Shown piece after piece: positions 14,201-29,100 of a stretch of 64,000 bases of DNA (within the stretch, counting starts at the first letter, position 1; each line of letters begins with the position of its first letter). The position numbers and the translations under genes were made by a program. This DNA is from Tomocerus qinae (lineage: Eukaryota; Arthropoda; Collembola; Entomobryomorpha; Tomoceridae). The notes under the pieces were generated by a model. That model made no database searches. It was not told where the DNA came from and saw only the letters and a list, made by a program, of their open reading frames with translations. The DNA is taken from contig CM034547.1 of NCBI GenBank assembly GCA_020055645.1, positions 19,073,013-19,137,012 on the forward strand. Direction: 5' to 3'.

Positions 14201-16140
14201 CGCTCACTTCCTCCTTCTCGTAAATCTCAACTTGATTTTCCTTTGAAAATTCCTGTTGACTTCGGGTTGGAATGTACCAAGAATCAGATATAGGTATATT
14301 CCATTGCAAATAGAGCTATAATCTATACATCATTCTGCATGGTTTTTCATGGTTGCTAAAATATTTATTACCCTATAAGTGTACTACTAGAGCACTATAA
14401 CAAAATAAATACAGATAATCTCTACTAAATTAATGTCTCGATTAAGACTACGCCGATATATTTCCCATATTGGGTTGTTGTTTCTCCAGTTTTAAACTCA
14501 GGTTATTGATGCACAGGTTTGAATGTGAGGTGATTGAAATTATAGTGCCCGGAAACAATAAAGGCACTAAAAATGAACAATAATACCTCATTTCTCTTAT
14601 GACCAATAAAATGTATCCTTACATCAGCAATGCGTTATTTTGCTATTGAAATGTGTTCGTTGAAACAACATATCCATATAAACCGTATGTTACTACCACA
14701 GACATGAATATAAATATTGTATATGTCACTGTGGTAAGTGGGCATAAAATTCTTGTAGAGGTAGTTACTTAAAATCAAAGGGAAAATATAGTTCATGTTC
14801 AAGACTACCCTATTAATCACTGGTTGGAGTTATGTGGCTATATATTTATCTACCCGGCTATTCCTTAACTAACCACAGATGATCCTAAAATATACTGAAG
14901 GATAATGCAGTAACATATATTGATAGACATGGAGCAATGTATTACTAGTAATTGTATATGTATGTATAAAGGAGCAGCCATTCTACAGGATGAGAGTTTG
15001 TTTGAATTGAAAACAAGATTTGGTCTCTCTCTTGCGCCCCTTGTTTTCTCTGAATACATGTGGCACGCAGCAAAGGCTTCTAATCGGGGATCCAAGTGTA
15101 AAAACTGCAATAAGACTCATCTTAGACAAAGATTACCCGTATTGACCGTGCAAAATGAAAAGAACCCGTGCCCAAAAATACATGTAATGTGTTAGCTTTG
15201 TGTCACTCATAGCACATCTTGAAAATGACTCCAGATATAAATATAGCTACCTATATCTACCTACTACTACGTTACACTTCAGTACAATTCAATATCATGA
15301 CCACAGAATGTCTACTATTTGACTACTACAGACTACAGATAGAAAATAAACGAGTCTCTTCAACTGGCCTGGTCATGGTCTGACTGGCTGTACAAGTTTT
15401 CCATTTATGTCGTTTGACTTGGTAGTTAGATCATCAAGACAAACTTGAATCCCTCGTCCGTGACAAAATTATCTGGTTGAGTTGAAGTCATTCCGTTCTG
15501 TTTTCTTGTGCCACCGCACAAAGGAGAGACATTGGAAAATTAACTGGAATGCCAAACGTCCGCACGATCTTCCCGACCACAGTCACACATCTGCCATCTC
15601 AAATCTCTGTCCCACTAGTCCTAACCTAACAAAAGAGTCAATTTACTTACCACTACTAGATTATACAATAACAAACTTTATCCGACTTATTTTATTGTGC
15701 TTTCTTTTTGTCAAACTAACTTCTTTAACTCAATTATGCACACACATAAATGTCTTATAAGACAGGACACTCATTCTACTTAGAACCATGTATTTAATCC
15801 GATATAGTGCTACGATCATTAAGCTCCAATTTTTGTCTCTTCGGATATAACTATAAACTCCATTTTATTAACTGCATCTGAAGTTCTGAGGGTTTCTCAC
15901 CCAAGATGTCCAAAATACATAGAAATTGGCGTCTTGACGGCTTTTCATTAAAATAAGACTAGTATACTAGATGGGTATATTCAGCCTATATTAGATTATG
16001 CTTAGAGACAATTAGGTTCTCTGTAATTTCTTTCTACCCGGATCATCACTAATTTCAGAATTAAAGTAATTTTGTAATTTGAATTCAAATGGCAAAATTT
16101 CGTGAAGTGCAAGAAGAGAAAGATTTTCTTTTAAGCTTAA
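5238..16140. other. Long gene-poor spacer between FoxC and FoxL1
   Basis: About 11 kb with no open frame showing family motifs, credible splice structure or protein-like composition. Short frames of 60-110 codons occur on both strands at the density expected of AT-rich DNA. In a forkhead cluster such a spacer would be expected to hold enhancers, but I cannot point to individual elements. A short hairpin (8743-8785) is listed separately. Confidence 0.45.
8743..8785. repeat. Short hairpin (18-bp stem, 7-nt loop)
   Basis: ACTATACCGATCGGATGG is followed by the loop GGAGTCA and then the reverse complement of the stem with one mismatch. Function unknown. It is too short for a typical animal pre-miRNA, which usually has a stem of about 30 bp or more. 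Confidence 0.55.
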
Positions 16141-16584
16141 GGTTGCTCATCACGCCTGCATAGCAACCGCATGGGCCTATCTAAATGTGTGTTAAAAAAT
16201 GCTTTACATCAAGCTTTATTCCTCCCGAAGATTACGGCCAATTTTTATGAGACTTACATTTTTGGAATCCTGGACTATCGAGAAACACAGGAGGGCGGAT
16301 GGACTTTTGATATTATTGCTTTAAATCCTTTAAAAAAATCGAATTCCAAAAAACGTGAATCAGTTTTAGTTTTTATACAATGTTGATTTTTTTGCACCAT
16401 TTAAAGCAATAATATCAAAAGTCCATCCGCCCTCCTGTGTTCCTCGATAGTCCAGGATTCCAAAAATGTAAGTCCCATAAAAATCGGCCCTAATCTTCGG
16501 GAGGAATAAAGCTTGATGTAAAGCATTATTTAACACACATTTAGATAGGCCCATGCGGTTGCTATGCAGGCGTGATGAGCAACC
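16141..16584. mobile_element. Foldback MITE flanked by TTAA (piggyBac-like target site)
   Basis: Inverted arms of about 186 bp (16141-16326 and 16399-16584) enclose a loop of about 72 bp. The ends read GGTTGCTCATCACGCCTGC and its reverse complement, and TTAA lies directly outside both ends (16137-16140 and 16585-16588). TTAA is the target duplication of piggyBac-type elements. Because TTAA is itself palindromic it could also be part of the arms, so the family assignment is tentative. Both arms give the same open frame on opposite strands; this is a shadow of the palindrome, not a gene. Confidence 0.65.
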
Positions 16585-19049
16585 TTAAGATTCACTATTA
16601 AAGGACGATTATTTTGGATTTCTTTCCCAGAACGTTTTAGGTTTTACTCAGTATCAGTATTACAAACACCAATGTACCAATAAATTATAATTCTGTGTGC
16701 CAAAATATACACCCCCATTGTTACTTGATTAGAAAATGGTTATACTACTTACACGTAGTGCAATGATAAGATATAAAAGAGACTCAATACATCATAACTG
16801 CATATATATTCGACTACGGTGAAGATATTCCAATTGTATTATTTACATCACTGAGAGATGTTTCTGTGCGTTATAGATTGAATGGAGCTTTTTTGTATTC
16901 CCAGTTGCATTGTCAAAAAAGTTGTTAACATTAGACATGTAATGGGCCACCGTGTAGTCGATAAAGTAGCAATAGTAAGTGCTCAAATAAAGATGATAAT
17001 TTTTCTACTTTACTACAAGAAAGGTCGACATATCAGTGATAAAATGATCTGACAAAATTTCATTCAGTGAATAAGAAAGCAGTACAAAACGTAATGATTG
17101 ATACTTACTTTACTACCTCCTCCATTTTTAGATACGTAAGAAAGGAAGTATAATACCCTAAAAAGGGAATGAATAAAACCATTCATTCATGTCATCTCAA
17201 TTCACTCCTTTAAATCTTCTGATTCAACTACTTTATGTAGCTTTACAATGTAGTACAACAAATGAACATCGTTTCCCATTCATCTTTCAATAAGATTCTT
17301 AAAGAGCATTTCAGTTACACCTTTATACTTTAAATTGCACCTTGTACGGAACAATTGATAAAATATTTGATACAGGTAGCATTATTATTTATACGTTATA
17401 TTTTACTACAATTTAGCTATACTAAATCAACAATGCTCTACATGAACTTAGATACACAATAAGGAATTTAGGGCTGGCCAGAATCAATTTATAGCAAAAT
17501 TTTTACTCGCAGAGCTACAAAATCTATTAACGTTTTTACACAATTCAAGGGAAAATGCAGAAAAATATAAATCAGGGCTATAATTTAATCATTTAATCTG
17601 AAAACTCAAATTCTAAATCATATAAAATAGACTTGCTATAGATTATGAATATAGAAGTATCTACTTCTAGAAAGCTGATTCTAGATTGTTGTAACAAAAT
17701 TTTACATACATTATGTGCCAAATGTGCCTACATATTAATGTGTTAATATTCAGTTATAAAATATAAAGGAAGAAGTATGCAAGTTTCGTGGAAAAAAGAA
17801 TTACATCCTCAAATATAATTATGGTATTTGTAAAGGGTTTGACAGTTTAGTGGTGGACCAGATCACGTATGGTAGTCTTTATTCATCCCTCTCAGTGAAG
17901 TTCAGAAGATTCAGTTCGTTTTACTCGTCTCCATTCGGAAATGATGTGATGTGTTGGTGATGAGATACATTCTTTTTTGACAGCTCCCATATTTGGCTAG
18001 CAAAGATGAAGATGAAGCTGCTGAAAATCTGCTTGACTTCACACGACGATAAGACCTGCACAGAGATCTCTCTTTATATTCCACTGCAATATTTTTTACC
18101 CACACGTATTAAGTATGATGAGTATTGTATTGTGAGTGTAATTCAGTAGCTGTCATTATCTATCAGCATAAATTCAAACTTCACTCAATGTGAAGTCACG
18201 AAAGATTTGACAAGTTGTGTTCTGTAATCTCAGAACGTAAAACCTATATAGCTGTTAATGATGATGCGTGGGAAGAGCGGGATGAACTCAATAGTGTGCA
18301 TGAAAACCATCACACTCTCATCATTTACCAACACTACTTACTGCAAGCAGATGTTGTAGAACATCTCATCATGCGTTATGATGTAAATTATGACAAGGGA
18401 TAAAATAGTAATTAACTCGGCCATTCTAAAATACACATAATATTGACTTACTATTTTCATACTACATACATCCTAAGTATAATGTATAGAATACTTGGAA
18501 AATGCATATTTTGTCCTTGACTTTAGTACTCTGTAGGTACTCAACAGTTGCATGCAATATCCTGGTCTACTAATTGATATACTTAAGAAAGAACCAACTT
18601 CAATACAGTAAATATGATATTCTAAATTAGCATTAATAAAATTGTACTGTTTGTGCCTGTACATGCATAAAGGCCATTATAATATGGTAAATGCTGATGC
18701 TGCCGATACAGTATGTGAACTAAGTGATTGTACCTTGATACTCAATGTACAAATCTACACTTATACACTACCTACAGCTATATGCAGTAGTTGTGTGACA
18801 TTTTTATACCTAAAAAATTGACCTTATAATATGTATATACTTGTACTACATAATATACACATACACTTTAGATTTGCATTAGTAATGTTCGTTGAGTAGA
18901 CTGGAATTACATTTGCATTGCATCTATTTACATTAATGGTTATCGTCAAGTTATATGAGTCAGAAGTGACTGTCAGATTGTAGGAATCAAGGTTTTGACC
19001 ATTTAAAAATAATTTCTAGGTATACGTACTTTTAAAAATACGTTGTAAA
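16585..19049. other. FoxL1 3' flank, no gene seen
   Basis: AT-rich DNA downstream of the FoxL1 stop codon, which must include the FoxL1 3' UTR. I found no supported gene and no clear polyadenylation signal position. Confidence 0.4.
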
Positions 19050-20204
19050 TTAATACTCAATGAGATTCTCTATTTTGAACATTGTGGCCCTCTTTGACAT
19101 TTCTGCTTTCTTAGTTACAGATTCATTATCAGTTCCAATCTGTGATCTATTTGGTTTAGAGTCTGCAAAAACAAAATCTTTCTGAAGGGCTGAACGTTTT
19201 GCTTTGACGAAAAACAATTCTGTATCACTGGAATTATTTTTTTCAGTGTGTTTGCACTTGCACTGATTGTCATTTTGCAAGAAAATTGATTTTATTTCAC
19301 TAGTACAAAATTGGTGCTGGGATTTAGTATTTTTGCAAGTAAGAGGCTCAGAAATATAAGTTTCGCTAGTAGAAGGGACAATATCCTTATTGTGATGAGA
19401 CATCTCTTCAGGAAGATCCTGTCCTTCCTCATCGGAATCTTTTTCGTGATCACTTTTAAAATCTTTAGTTTGAAAGTCAGATTCTTTAAAATCGATGAGG
19501 TTAAGTGGGTCGATTCCAATGTGTCTGGGTCTTCTCTTTCTTCGTCGATAATTTCCATGTTCAAACATATCCAAATATTTAGAGTCCAGCGTCCAAAAGT
19601 TTCCCTTGCCAGGCTGCCCTCTTTCTCTCGGCACTTTGACGAAACAGGAGTTTAGACTCAAATTATGGCGAATAGAGTTCTGCCAACCTTGTCGATTCTC
19701 ACGGTAGTACGGGAATTTCTCCATGATGTAGTGATAAATTCCATTTAGTGTTAGTTTTTCATCTGGTGAACTTTGAATTGCCATTGCGATTAGAGCAATG
19801 TATGAATACGGTGGCTTTTCATGGACGTGAACCATTCCGGAAAAAAGTGCTGGGCTGAACACAGACTCCCCCAATGAGAACAGAAATGCAGCAGCAGAAC
19901 TTTCACCATTAGAACTCACTTTACTTCTGTCCTTTGACAACACCAACGCTCGCTCACTAAAAGTATGCGGAGTAGTCAAACTACCAGTGTCGTTCAGAAG
20001 CAAACTGCTACTAATATTAGTTGACTTGTACACGTTCGGCAAAGATCCAGTCCCCTTCTTTGATAAATTAACTACGTCCGAGAAAATCTGATTTTGAGAT
20101 CGATTGTAAGGGGAAAATATGTTTTTTTCTACACCAAATCCCAAATGGTTATTAAGATCAATTAAAGTGGATCTTCCTTGTGTGCTCAGATAGTACGGCT
20201 GCAT
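19050..20204 (-). CDS. FoxL1: FoxL1 forkhead transcription factor, complete single exon
   Basis: A 384-residue nuclear transcription factor encoded in one uninterrupted exon. The forkhead domain lies at about residues 130-225, opening [20 protein letters not shown]. The stretch [20 protein letters not shown] followed by [15 protein letters not shown] is characteristic of FoxL1 rather than FoxC or FoxF. An acidic stretch (about 245-260) and a Ser/Lys-rich tail follow. The protein ends in FKIENLIEY, which fits the Engrailed-homology-1 Groucho-binding pattern at the extreme C-terminus. The start is the ATG at 20202-20204, the first in frame. The gene lies upstream of FoxC on the same strand, as in the ancestral bilaterian FoxC/FoxF/FoxL1 cluster; FoxF is not in this window. 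Confidence 0.93.
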   Translation of the reverse strand: MQPYYLSTQGRSTLIDLNNHLGFGVEKNIFSPYNRSQNQIFSDVVNLSKKGTGSLPNVYKSTNISSSLLLNDTGSLTTPHTFSERALVLSKDRSKVSSNGESSAAAFLFSLGESVFSPALFSGMVHVHEKPPYSYIALIAMAIQSSPDEKLTLNGIYHYIMEKFPYYRENRQGWQNSIRHNLSLNSCFVKVPRERGQPGKGNFWTLDSKYLDMFEHGNYRRRKRRPRHIGIDPLNLIDFKESDFQTKDFKSDHEKDSDEEGQDLPEEMSHHNKDIVPSTSETYISEPLTCKNTKSQHQFCTSEIKSIFLQNDNQCKCKHTEKNNSSDTELFFVKAKRSALQKDFVFADSKPNRSQIGTDNESVTKKAEMSKRATMFKIENLIEY

Positions 20205-23200
20205 TTTTCTTTTATTCTCGCTCCAGTATAAAAGTTTTGTTGGGATTTGACAAATGGAAATAATTGAATGTCAACTAATGGACTGATGCAAAGTTGGAAC
20301 TTTTATTTGTACTCGGGCCGTCAGTCGGACTTGAGTGAGTCCGTTTTGGTCCGGTGGTAGATTGGATGTGAGTATGATGAGATGAAATGATGGCATGAGA
20401 GAGAGATAAAGATATTTAAACACTAAGACTTGCCGACAAATCTAGTCAAGTTTTTAGAGCTTTGCTCAGTTTATTGATATGTTCCCTCATTGTTGTTGTT
20501 TCACCATAGTTAATTTTCCTTTCCTTGAGTTTTGCTTTGGTTTCATATGGGTTGGTTAGTCGATACATTCAAAACAAAACATACATCCATTCCATTTCAT
20601 ACACACATTTCAAGTTACAAGATAACATAACATAGCTAAGTTAAACATCATGTCCATACTTTACTAACTACACACAATAATATACACACAATGTGCAAGT
20701 TTTGTGTGTAAATACTCATTATTATCATGCGCGTGTGGCCTTCTTCTCCATTACTCAACACAGTCAGACACATATTTAGTTAAATAGCTTAAACCATCAA
20801 TAGGCAATTGAAAAAAGAAAACCAACCAGCCTCATAAATAGTAATATTTACTAATATTCCTTAGATTACCCAAATATACTGTATTCAAAGGTGTACTTTG
20901 TACAGGAAACTAAAAAGCCAAGAATATAGAACATAATATAATGTGGATGATACTAGTGATACATGTTACTGCTTCGTAAATTAGCGTCATTCCCATTCAC
21001 AGACATTTTAATCTACAATTGACTAGGATTACACAGTACCTATAAATGAATACCAAAAGTAAAACTTTTGTAAAACGAATTTTACTTTTATGACATTTTA
21101 CCTGTACTTCATGCGAACCTGGTCATATCATATAGCTCATTTCACCACTAAGAAAGTTATGGTATATATATATATATAGGTATGATATTTTCCTGCTACT
21201 TACTTACCTGATGACTCTGTTTGCTTTCTTTTGAGCTTATGTCAACAATGACAATAGAGTGAAGAGTTTTGTTTGACTGCCAACAAAAATTACATCAACT
21301 GAGTGTAAATAGCATTGACACCCTTAATTGTAGTTTTCAGTAGATCAGAATTCTTTTAACATTCATTCTTAGACTAAGCCTTACTAATTGTATTATAGTC
21401 TACTTCCATGTACTATAAACCAACTCTGAAGTATATACTAATATTTGACAGATTGACAACAAAGTCAACTTGTGGATACATACAATTTCAAGATGATTGT
21501 ACTATATAGTTATAGCTATTTGGGTACATTAGTGTATAATGGTAGGTAATTTAATAACATTGTTCTTCAATAGAGATAGGACTTGATAGGAGATGCTTTT
21601 CTGTTTCTCTAAATTGCACCAGTTTCTTTCTGTTCATCCAACACTAAACTCGTTAGCATTTATTCTACTGCATTTCGCTTACATTATCAGGCTTATCTGT
21701 ATAGCGTATAGAAACCCAATATGTAAGTATAGATAGCAATTGTGTACACAGAAGAATGAAGATCAACTCAAGACTTATGAAATCAATCCTCTTGTAGTAT
21801 TCTTTAGGCAACAGTTCGGTGAGGAGCCCACCCATACTGGCGTTCATTTAATGTTTACTTTACCTAAAGGTGACCACCCTACATAGATAAACACACATTA
21901 ACTTTTCAAATTCACACTTCCTTTCCTTGTGTACCCATGTCTCATTTTAAAGAGTTTTGTCGGGTCAAAGCAGATCAACCAGACTGTCAGCAGACCACAT
22001 CACAAAAGAGTAACTATTACACATGGATCATAAACTCATATTCAATTCTTTAGTATTTCTGGATAAATGGCAGAGTTGTTCTTCGTATTTGCTCTATTTA
22101 AAAAAATCTATGTTCATTAAAGTCTCCGCATTCATTCCAGACTGTGTAGATGGTATATTATGCTTACTGTTTACTAATTTATACGACAGACCCCTTGCAT
22201 ACATCATAAAAGGGCCAGACTTAAAATGTGGAATCATTCCTATTCCCAATTCGAATTCATGTCGTTGTCGTTCTGCATTCTTGGTTTCAGAAGCACTGCA
22301 ATAATGACTATAAGTACTGTTAGTGCTATGTGTAGTATTTGCATGCAATGCAAACTTTACCGATAGGAATGCGGTTTATTAACATGAATGTGTACGAAAT
22401 TATTTAGTGTTGTAAACTGTGTATATTTGAAATTTTGTTCTCAGCTCTGGTCTTCAGTTACAATGATTAATGATTATTGATGAATGATATTTTCCAAACT
22501 AACTGCCAATGAGTTAAATTGTCTATAAATGTTGTATATATTCATAGAAGGAGATCAGTCGACCGCTTGTTGATTAAAATGATTTATGAGACACTTATAG
22601 CACAAACTAACTGTTTTTACCCAGGATGTATGATGAAAGGAAATAAAATAGTCTTGGACGCTTTGTAACGATACGATGGAATGGGAGATTTAAATGGAAA
22701 CGATTATTTAAGGCAACTAAATAAGAATTGACTTCTTATAGTTTTGTCGGTATGGTATAACTACTGACACAAAAATGTTTAAACCAATATCGGATATCAT
22801 ATTTAAATCAGTACAAAAATCAAGTGTGACTATGGACAAGACGAAAGAGCATACTATTATAAAGTACAATACCATGAAGAATTTTGTACACCTAGTTGTG
22901 ATTTATGCAAGCCGAATATAGATGCAATTGTACCACGCTAATATGCATATTGGAACTGAAAAAATATTGTCCTGATGCCACTTTATCTTGAACGAAGGAA
23001 CCCTTAAAGTTAAGTTAGTGATACTGACTCCATAATTTTTGCAAGTTGGGAGAGGTAATTTGCTACTCTTTTTGGGTAGAAAGAGAGAATTATTTATTGC
23101 ATTTATAACTTTGACAGTTTACTTTAGTACATAGAAAGTGAGAACCATTATAGTAAAGAAAAAAATGTCTTAAAATCCCCAGGTCTCGCAGAATCATAAA

Positions 23201-23915
23201 TAGTGAACATACATTCAAACCATAATTTACATTAACACAATATATATTACTAACTAATCTGCTAACACTACAATTTTTGGCAAATGATAGTCTTATTTCA
23301 AAAAATAAATATAATTCGTGTACTTGTACTAGTAAACCAAGTTACAAATTAAAACGCCATATTGTTGGAAAATGTTGAATCCTGAGACATGAAATGTTCC
23401 TTATAATTCATAAGTTGAAATAATCCAAAATCATTAAACAGAGAATTTAATTGATAAAAACTCCATTCTAACTTAGATATTTCATGCCACAGTTTTCTCC
23501 CAATCTGCTACAATTAGTACTCTTGGAGAAAATGTGATTTCGCTTTACAAAACTTGATATTGATCGTTGAAGGGAAATATTACCCTAACCTTTTATTGTA
23601 ATAGTAATAAATATTAAAAATCCCAAATCACTTTTCTGGAATGTGTATCACACTACTGATTAGTAAATATATTGGAATAAGAACTCTTAGAACGGTTTTT
23701 CCAATTAAAAAATGAACTATTTTAGAAGCTCATGTCGCACTTATTTCCTTTAAAATACAATGTGCATTGATTTTTCTTCGAAAACATACTGAGCTAATTA
23801 TTAACATTTGTATCGGTAATAAATAGTACCCCTCGTTATTTAACTACTATGTACAAATTTGATACCATCCAATGCTGCATAACAAATGACTAAGACATCA
23901 ATAAATTATTAGACT
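20205..23915. other. FoxL1 upstream / Gmd downstream intergenic DNA
   Basis: No supported coding sequence. It includes the FoxL1 promoter region on the minus strand and the Gmd 3' UTR near 23.5-23.9 kb. A short TA repeat lies near 21163-21176. Small frames near 21.7 and 22.1-22.3 kb lack family motifs and convincing splice partners. Confidence 0.4.
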
Positions 23916-25669
<1,754 letters not shown>

Positions 25670-26189
25670 TTTGTAGATTATAAGCAAGTAATTTGTGTCA
25701 GGTGTCAGGTCAGGATTGAATTTCAACAATACACTGTTCCTGAAAACTACAATTCATAAACATTAAAAGCATAACTATAACTTCTCAATGCGTTGATGGG
25801 AAATGGAATGGAACTAAATTATATTGACTCAACTTATATTATTAAGTGAGTTATGACTTACCTTAACTTCCTAGTTGCTGGACAAATGTGATAGTCTACA
25901 AGAAACCCGGCGCAGAGCGAAAAATATGAAAACTGGTTTATTCCATTAAAAAATAGAACCATTTTCGGTCTAAAAAATGGCACCAGTCTCATATTTTTAC
26001 AAAAATTCTACGAATTTTAATAAATATTGAAAGTCAACACAATTTTTTTATGCTTTCAGTTATTGCATTGCTGGTAAACACCCGATGGTCAAAGAAACTA
26101 TTCCGAAATCTCATGAAAAGTAAAGTCAAAAGACAGTTTTAGTTTACATCTATTTCAAATAACGGTCAAATTCCGCCACTATTCAATAT
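25670..26189. other. Gmd 5' flank with a short imperfect hairpin
   Basis: Upstream region of Gmd with no TATA box recognised. Between 25920 and 25998 an AAAAATATGA...ACTGGT arm is repeated in inverted orientation, with an inner CCATTTT/AAAATGG pairing. Satellite repeats begin just to the right. Confidence 0.45.
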
Positions 26190-29100
26190 GGTATCCATAA
26201 CACAGCATTACTTAGTCCTGGGGGGCTAGAGGTCAACCATTTTGGGGGCCAAATTTGAACTGCGTGATATAGATGCGCCACTTTGACCAACAGGGTAATA
26301 AAATACGTAGTATTCAAATACAGAATCCATAACACAGCAGTACTTACTCCTGGGAGTCTAGAGGTCAACTAATTAGGGGGTCAATTTTGAGCAGCGTGAC
26401 CTTGATCCGCTACTTAGCCCTACGGGGTAATTAAATACGCAGAAATCAAACATGGAATCCATAACACAGCAAGACTTAATCCTAGGGATCTTGAGGTCAA
26501 CCACTTTGGGGGCAAAATTTGAACTGCGTGATCTTGATCCGCCGCTTAGCACGACGGGGTAATTAAATACGCAGAATTCAAATATGGAATCCATAACACA
26601 GCATTACTTACTCCTGGGGGTCTAGAGGTCAATCCTATTGGGGGCCAAATCTAAATAGCGTGATCTACTTCCGTCACTTTGCCAGACGGGGTAATTGAAT
26701 ACGTAGAATAAAAATATTAAATCAATTTAGTCGCATTAATAATTTCTGGGGGTCTAAAGATCAACCCTTTTGGGGGTCAAATCTAAATTGCGTAATCCAG
26801 TTCCACCACTTTGCCCTACAGTGTAATTAAATACGTAGGATTCAAAAATGGAATCCATAACACAGCAGTACTTACTCCTAGGGATCTTGAGGTCTACCAC
26901 TTTGGGGGCCAAATTTGAACTGCGTGATCTTGATCCGCCGCTTAGCACGACGGGGTAATTAAATACGCAGAATTCAAATATGGAATCCATAACACAGCAT
27001 TACTTACTCCTGGGGGTCTAGAGGTCAATCCTATTGGGGGCCAAATCTAAACAGCGTGATCTACTTCCGTCACTTTGCCAGACGGGGTAATTGAATACGT
27101 CGAATAAAAATATTAAATCAATAGTCGCATTAATAATTTCTGGGGGTCTAAAGATCAACCCTTTTGGGGGTCAAATCTAAATTGCGTAATCCAGTTCCAC
27201 CACTTGGGCCTACAGTGTAATTAAGTACGTAGGATTGAAATATGGAATAAATAGCAAGTCATTACTTATTCCTGGGGATTCAAAGGTCAACCTTATTGGG
27301 GGCCAAATCTAAATTGCGTGATCTACTTCCACCACTTTGCCCAACGGGGTAATTGAATACGTAGAATAAAAATATAAAACCAATTTAATCGCATTAATTG
27401 TTGCTGGGGGTGTAAAGATCAACCCCTTTGGGAGACAAATTTAAATTGCAAAATCTAGTTCCGCTTGTATGATCTACGGGGTAAATAAATACGCGGAATT
27501 CAAATATGGAAGCGATAACACGGCATTACTTATTCCTGGTGGTCAAGAGGTCAATCTTATTGGGGGCCAAATTTGAATTTCGTGATCTAGTGCCCCCACT
27601 TTGATCTATTCGTTAGTTGAGTGCGCAAAATTCAATTTTGAAATCCATTTAACTGCATTACTTACCGCGGGGGTGTGGAGGTCAAACATTCTGGGGGCCA
27701 AATTTGAATTCTACGTATTTAAGTACCCCGTAGGGCATAAAAACGGATCTAGATTTCGCAAGTCAAATTTGGCCCCCAAAATGGTTGACCACTAGACCCC
27801 CAGGAGTAAGCTATGCTGTGTTATGGATTTCATATTTGAATTCTACGTATTTAAGTAAAACATAGGGCTCAGTGGCGGATCTAGATCACGCAATTCAAAT
27901 TTGGCCCCCAAAATGGTTTACCTCTAGACCTCCAGGAGTAATTTGTGGTATGTTTCGGATTCCATATTTGAATTCTACGTATTTAATTACCCTATAGGGC
28001 TAGGTGGCAGATCTAGATCACGCAATTCAAATTTGGCCCCCAAAATGGTTGACCACTAGACCCCCAGGAGTAAGTTGTACTGTGTTTCGGATTCCATATT
28101 TGAATTCTACGTATTTAAATACCGCGTAGAGCTAAGTGGCGGATCTAAATCACGCAATTCAAATTTGGCCCCCCAAAATGGTTGACCTCTTGACCTCCAG
28201 GAGTAAGTTATGTTGTGCTATATATTCTATATTTAAATTCTACGTATTTAATTACCCTGTAGGGCTAGGTGGCAGATCTAGATCACGCAATTCAAATTTG
28301 GCCCCCAAAATGGTTGACCACTAGACCCCCAGGAGTAAGTTGTGCTGTGTTTCGGATTCCATATTTGAATTCTACGTATTTAAATACCGCGTAGAGCTAA
28401 GTTGGCGGATCTAAATCTAGCAATTCAAATTTGGCCCCCCAAATTGGTTGACCTCTTGACCCCCAGGAGTAAGTTATGTTGTGCTATGGATTTATATTTG
28501 AATTCTACGTATTTAATTACCCTGTAGGGCTGGTGGCAGATCTAGATCACGCAGTTCAAATTTGGCCCCCAAAATGGTTGACCACTAGACCCCCAGGAGT
28601 AAGTTATGTTGTGCTTTGGATTCCATATTTGAATTCTGCGTATTTAATTACCCCGTAGGGCTAAGTGGCAGATCTAGATCACGCAATTCAAATTTGGCCC
28701 CCAAAATGGTTTACCTCTTGACCCCCAGGAGTAAGTTGTGCTGTGTTTCGGATTCCATATTTGAATTCTACGTATTAAAATTCCGCGTGGAGCTAAGTGG
28801 CGGATCTAAATCACGCAATTCAAATGTGGCCCCCCAAAATGGTTGACCTCTTGACCTCCAGGAGTAAGTTATGTTGTGCTATATAATCTATATTTAAATT
28901 CTACGTATTTAATTACCCTGTAGGGCTAGGTGGCAGATCTAGATCACGCAATTCAAATTTGGCCCCCAAAATGGTTGACCACTAGACCCCCAGGAGTAAG
29001 TTGTGCTGTGTTTCGGATTCCATATTTGAATTCTACGTATTTAAATACCGCGTAGAGCTAAGTGGCGGATCTAAATCAAGCAATTCAAATTTGGCCCCCC

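Noticed and set aside
16171-16554. Two frames on opposite strands giving almost the same protein (MGLSKCVL...)
   Set aside because: Both are the same sequence read from the two arms of the foldback element.
26183-28846. Several open frames of 60-78 codons with a recurring FEFCVFNYPVGLSG-like peptide
   Set aside because: They are translations of the 132-bp satellite; the unit length is a multiple of three so one frame stays open. No start context, splice sites or conserved domain.
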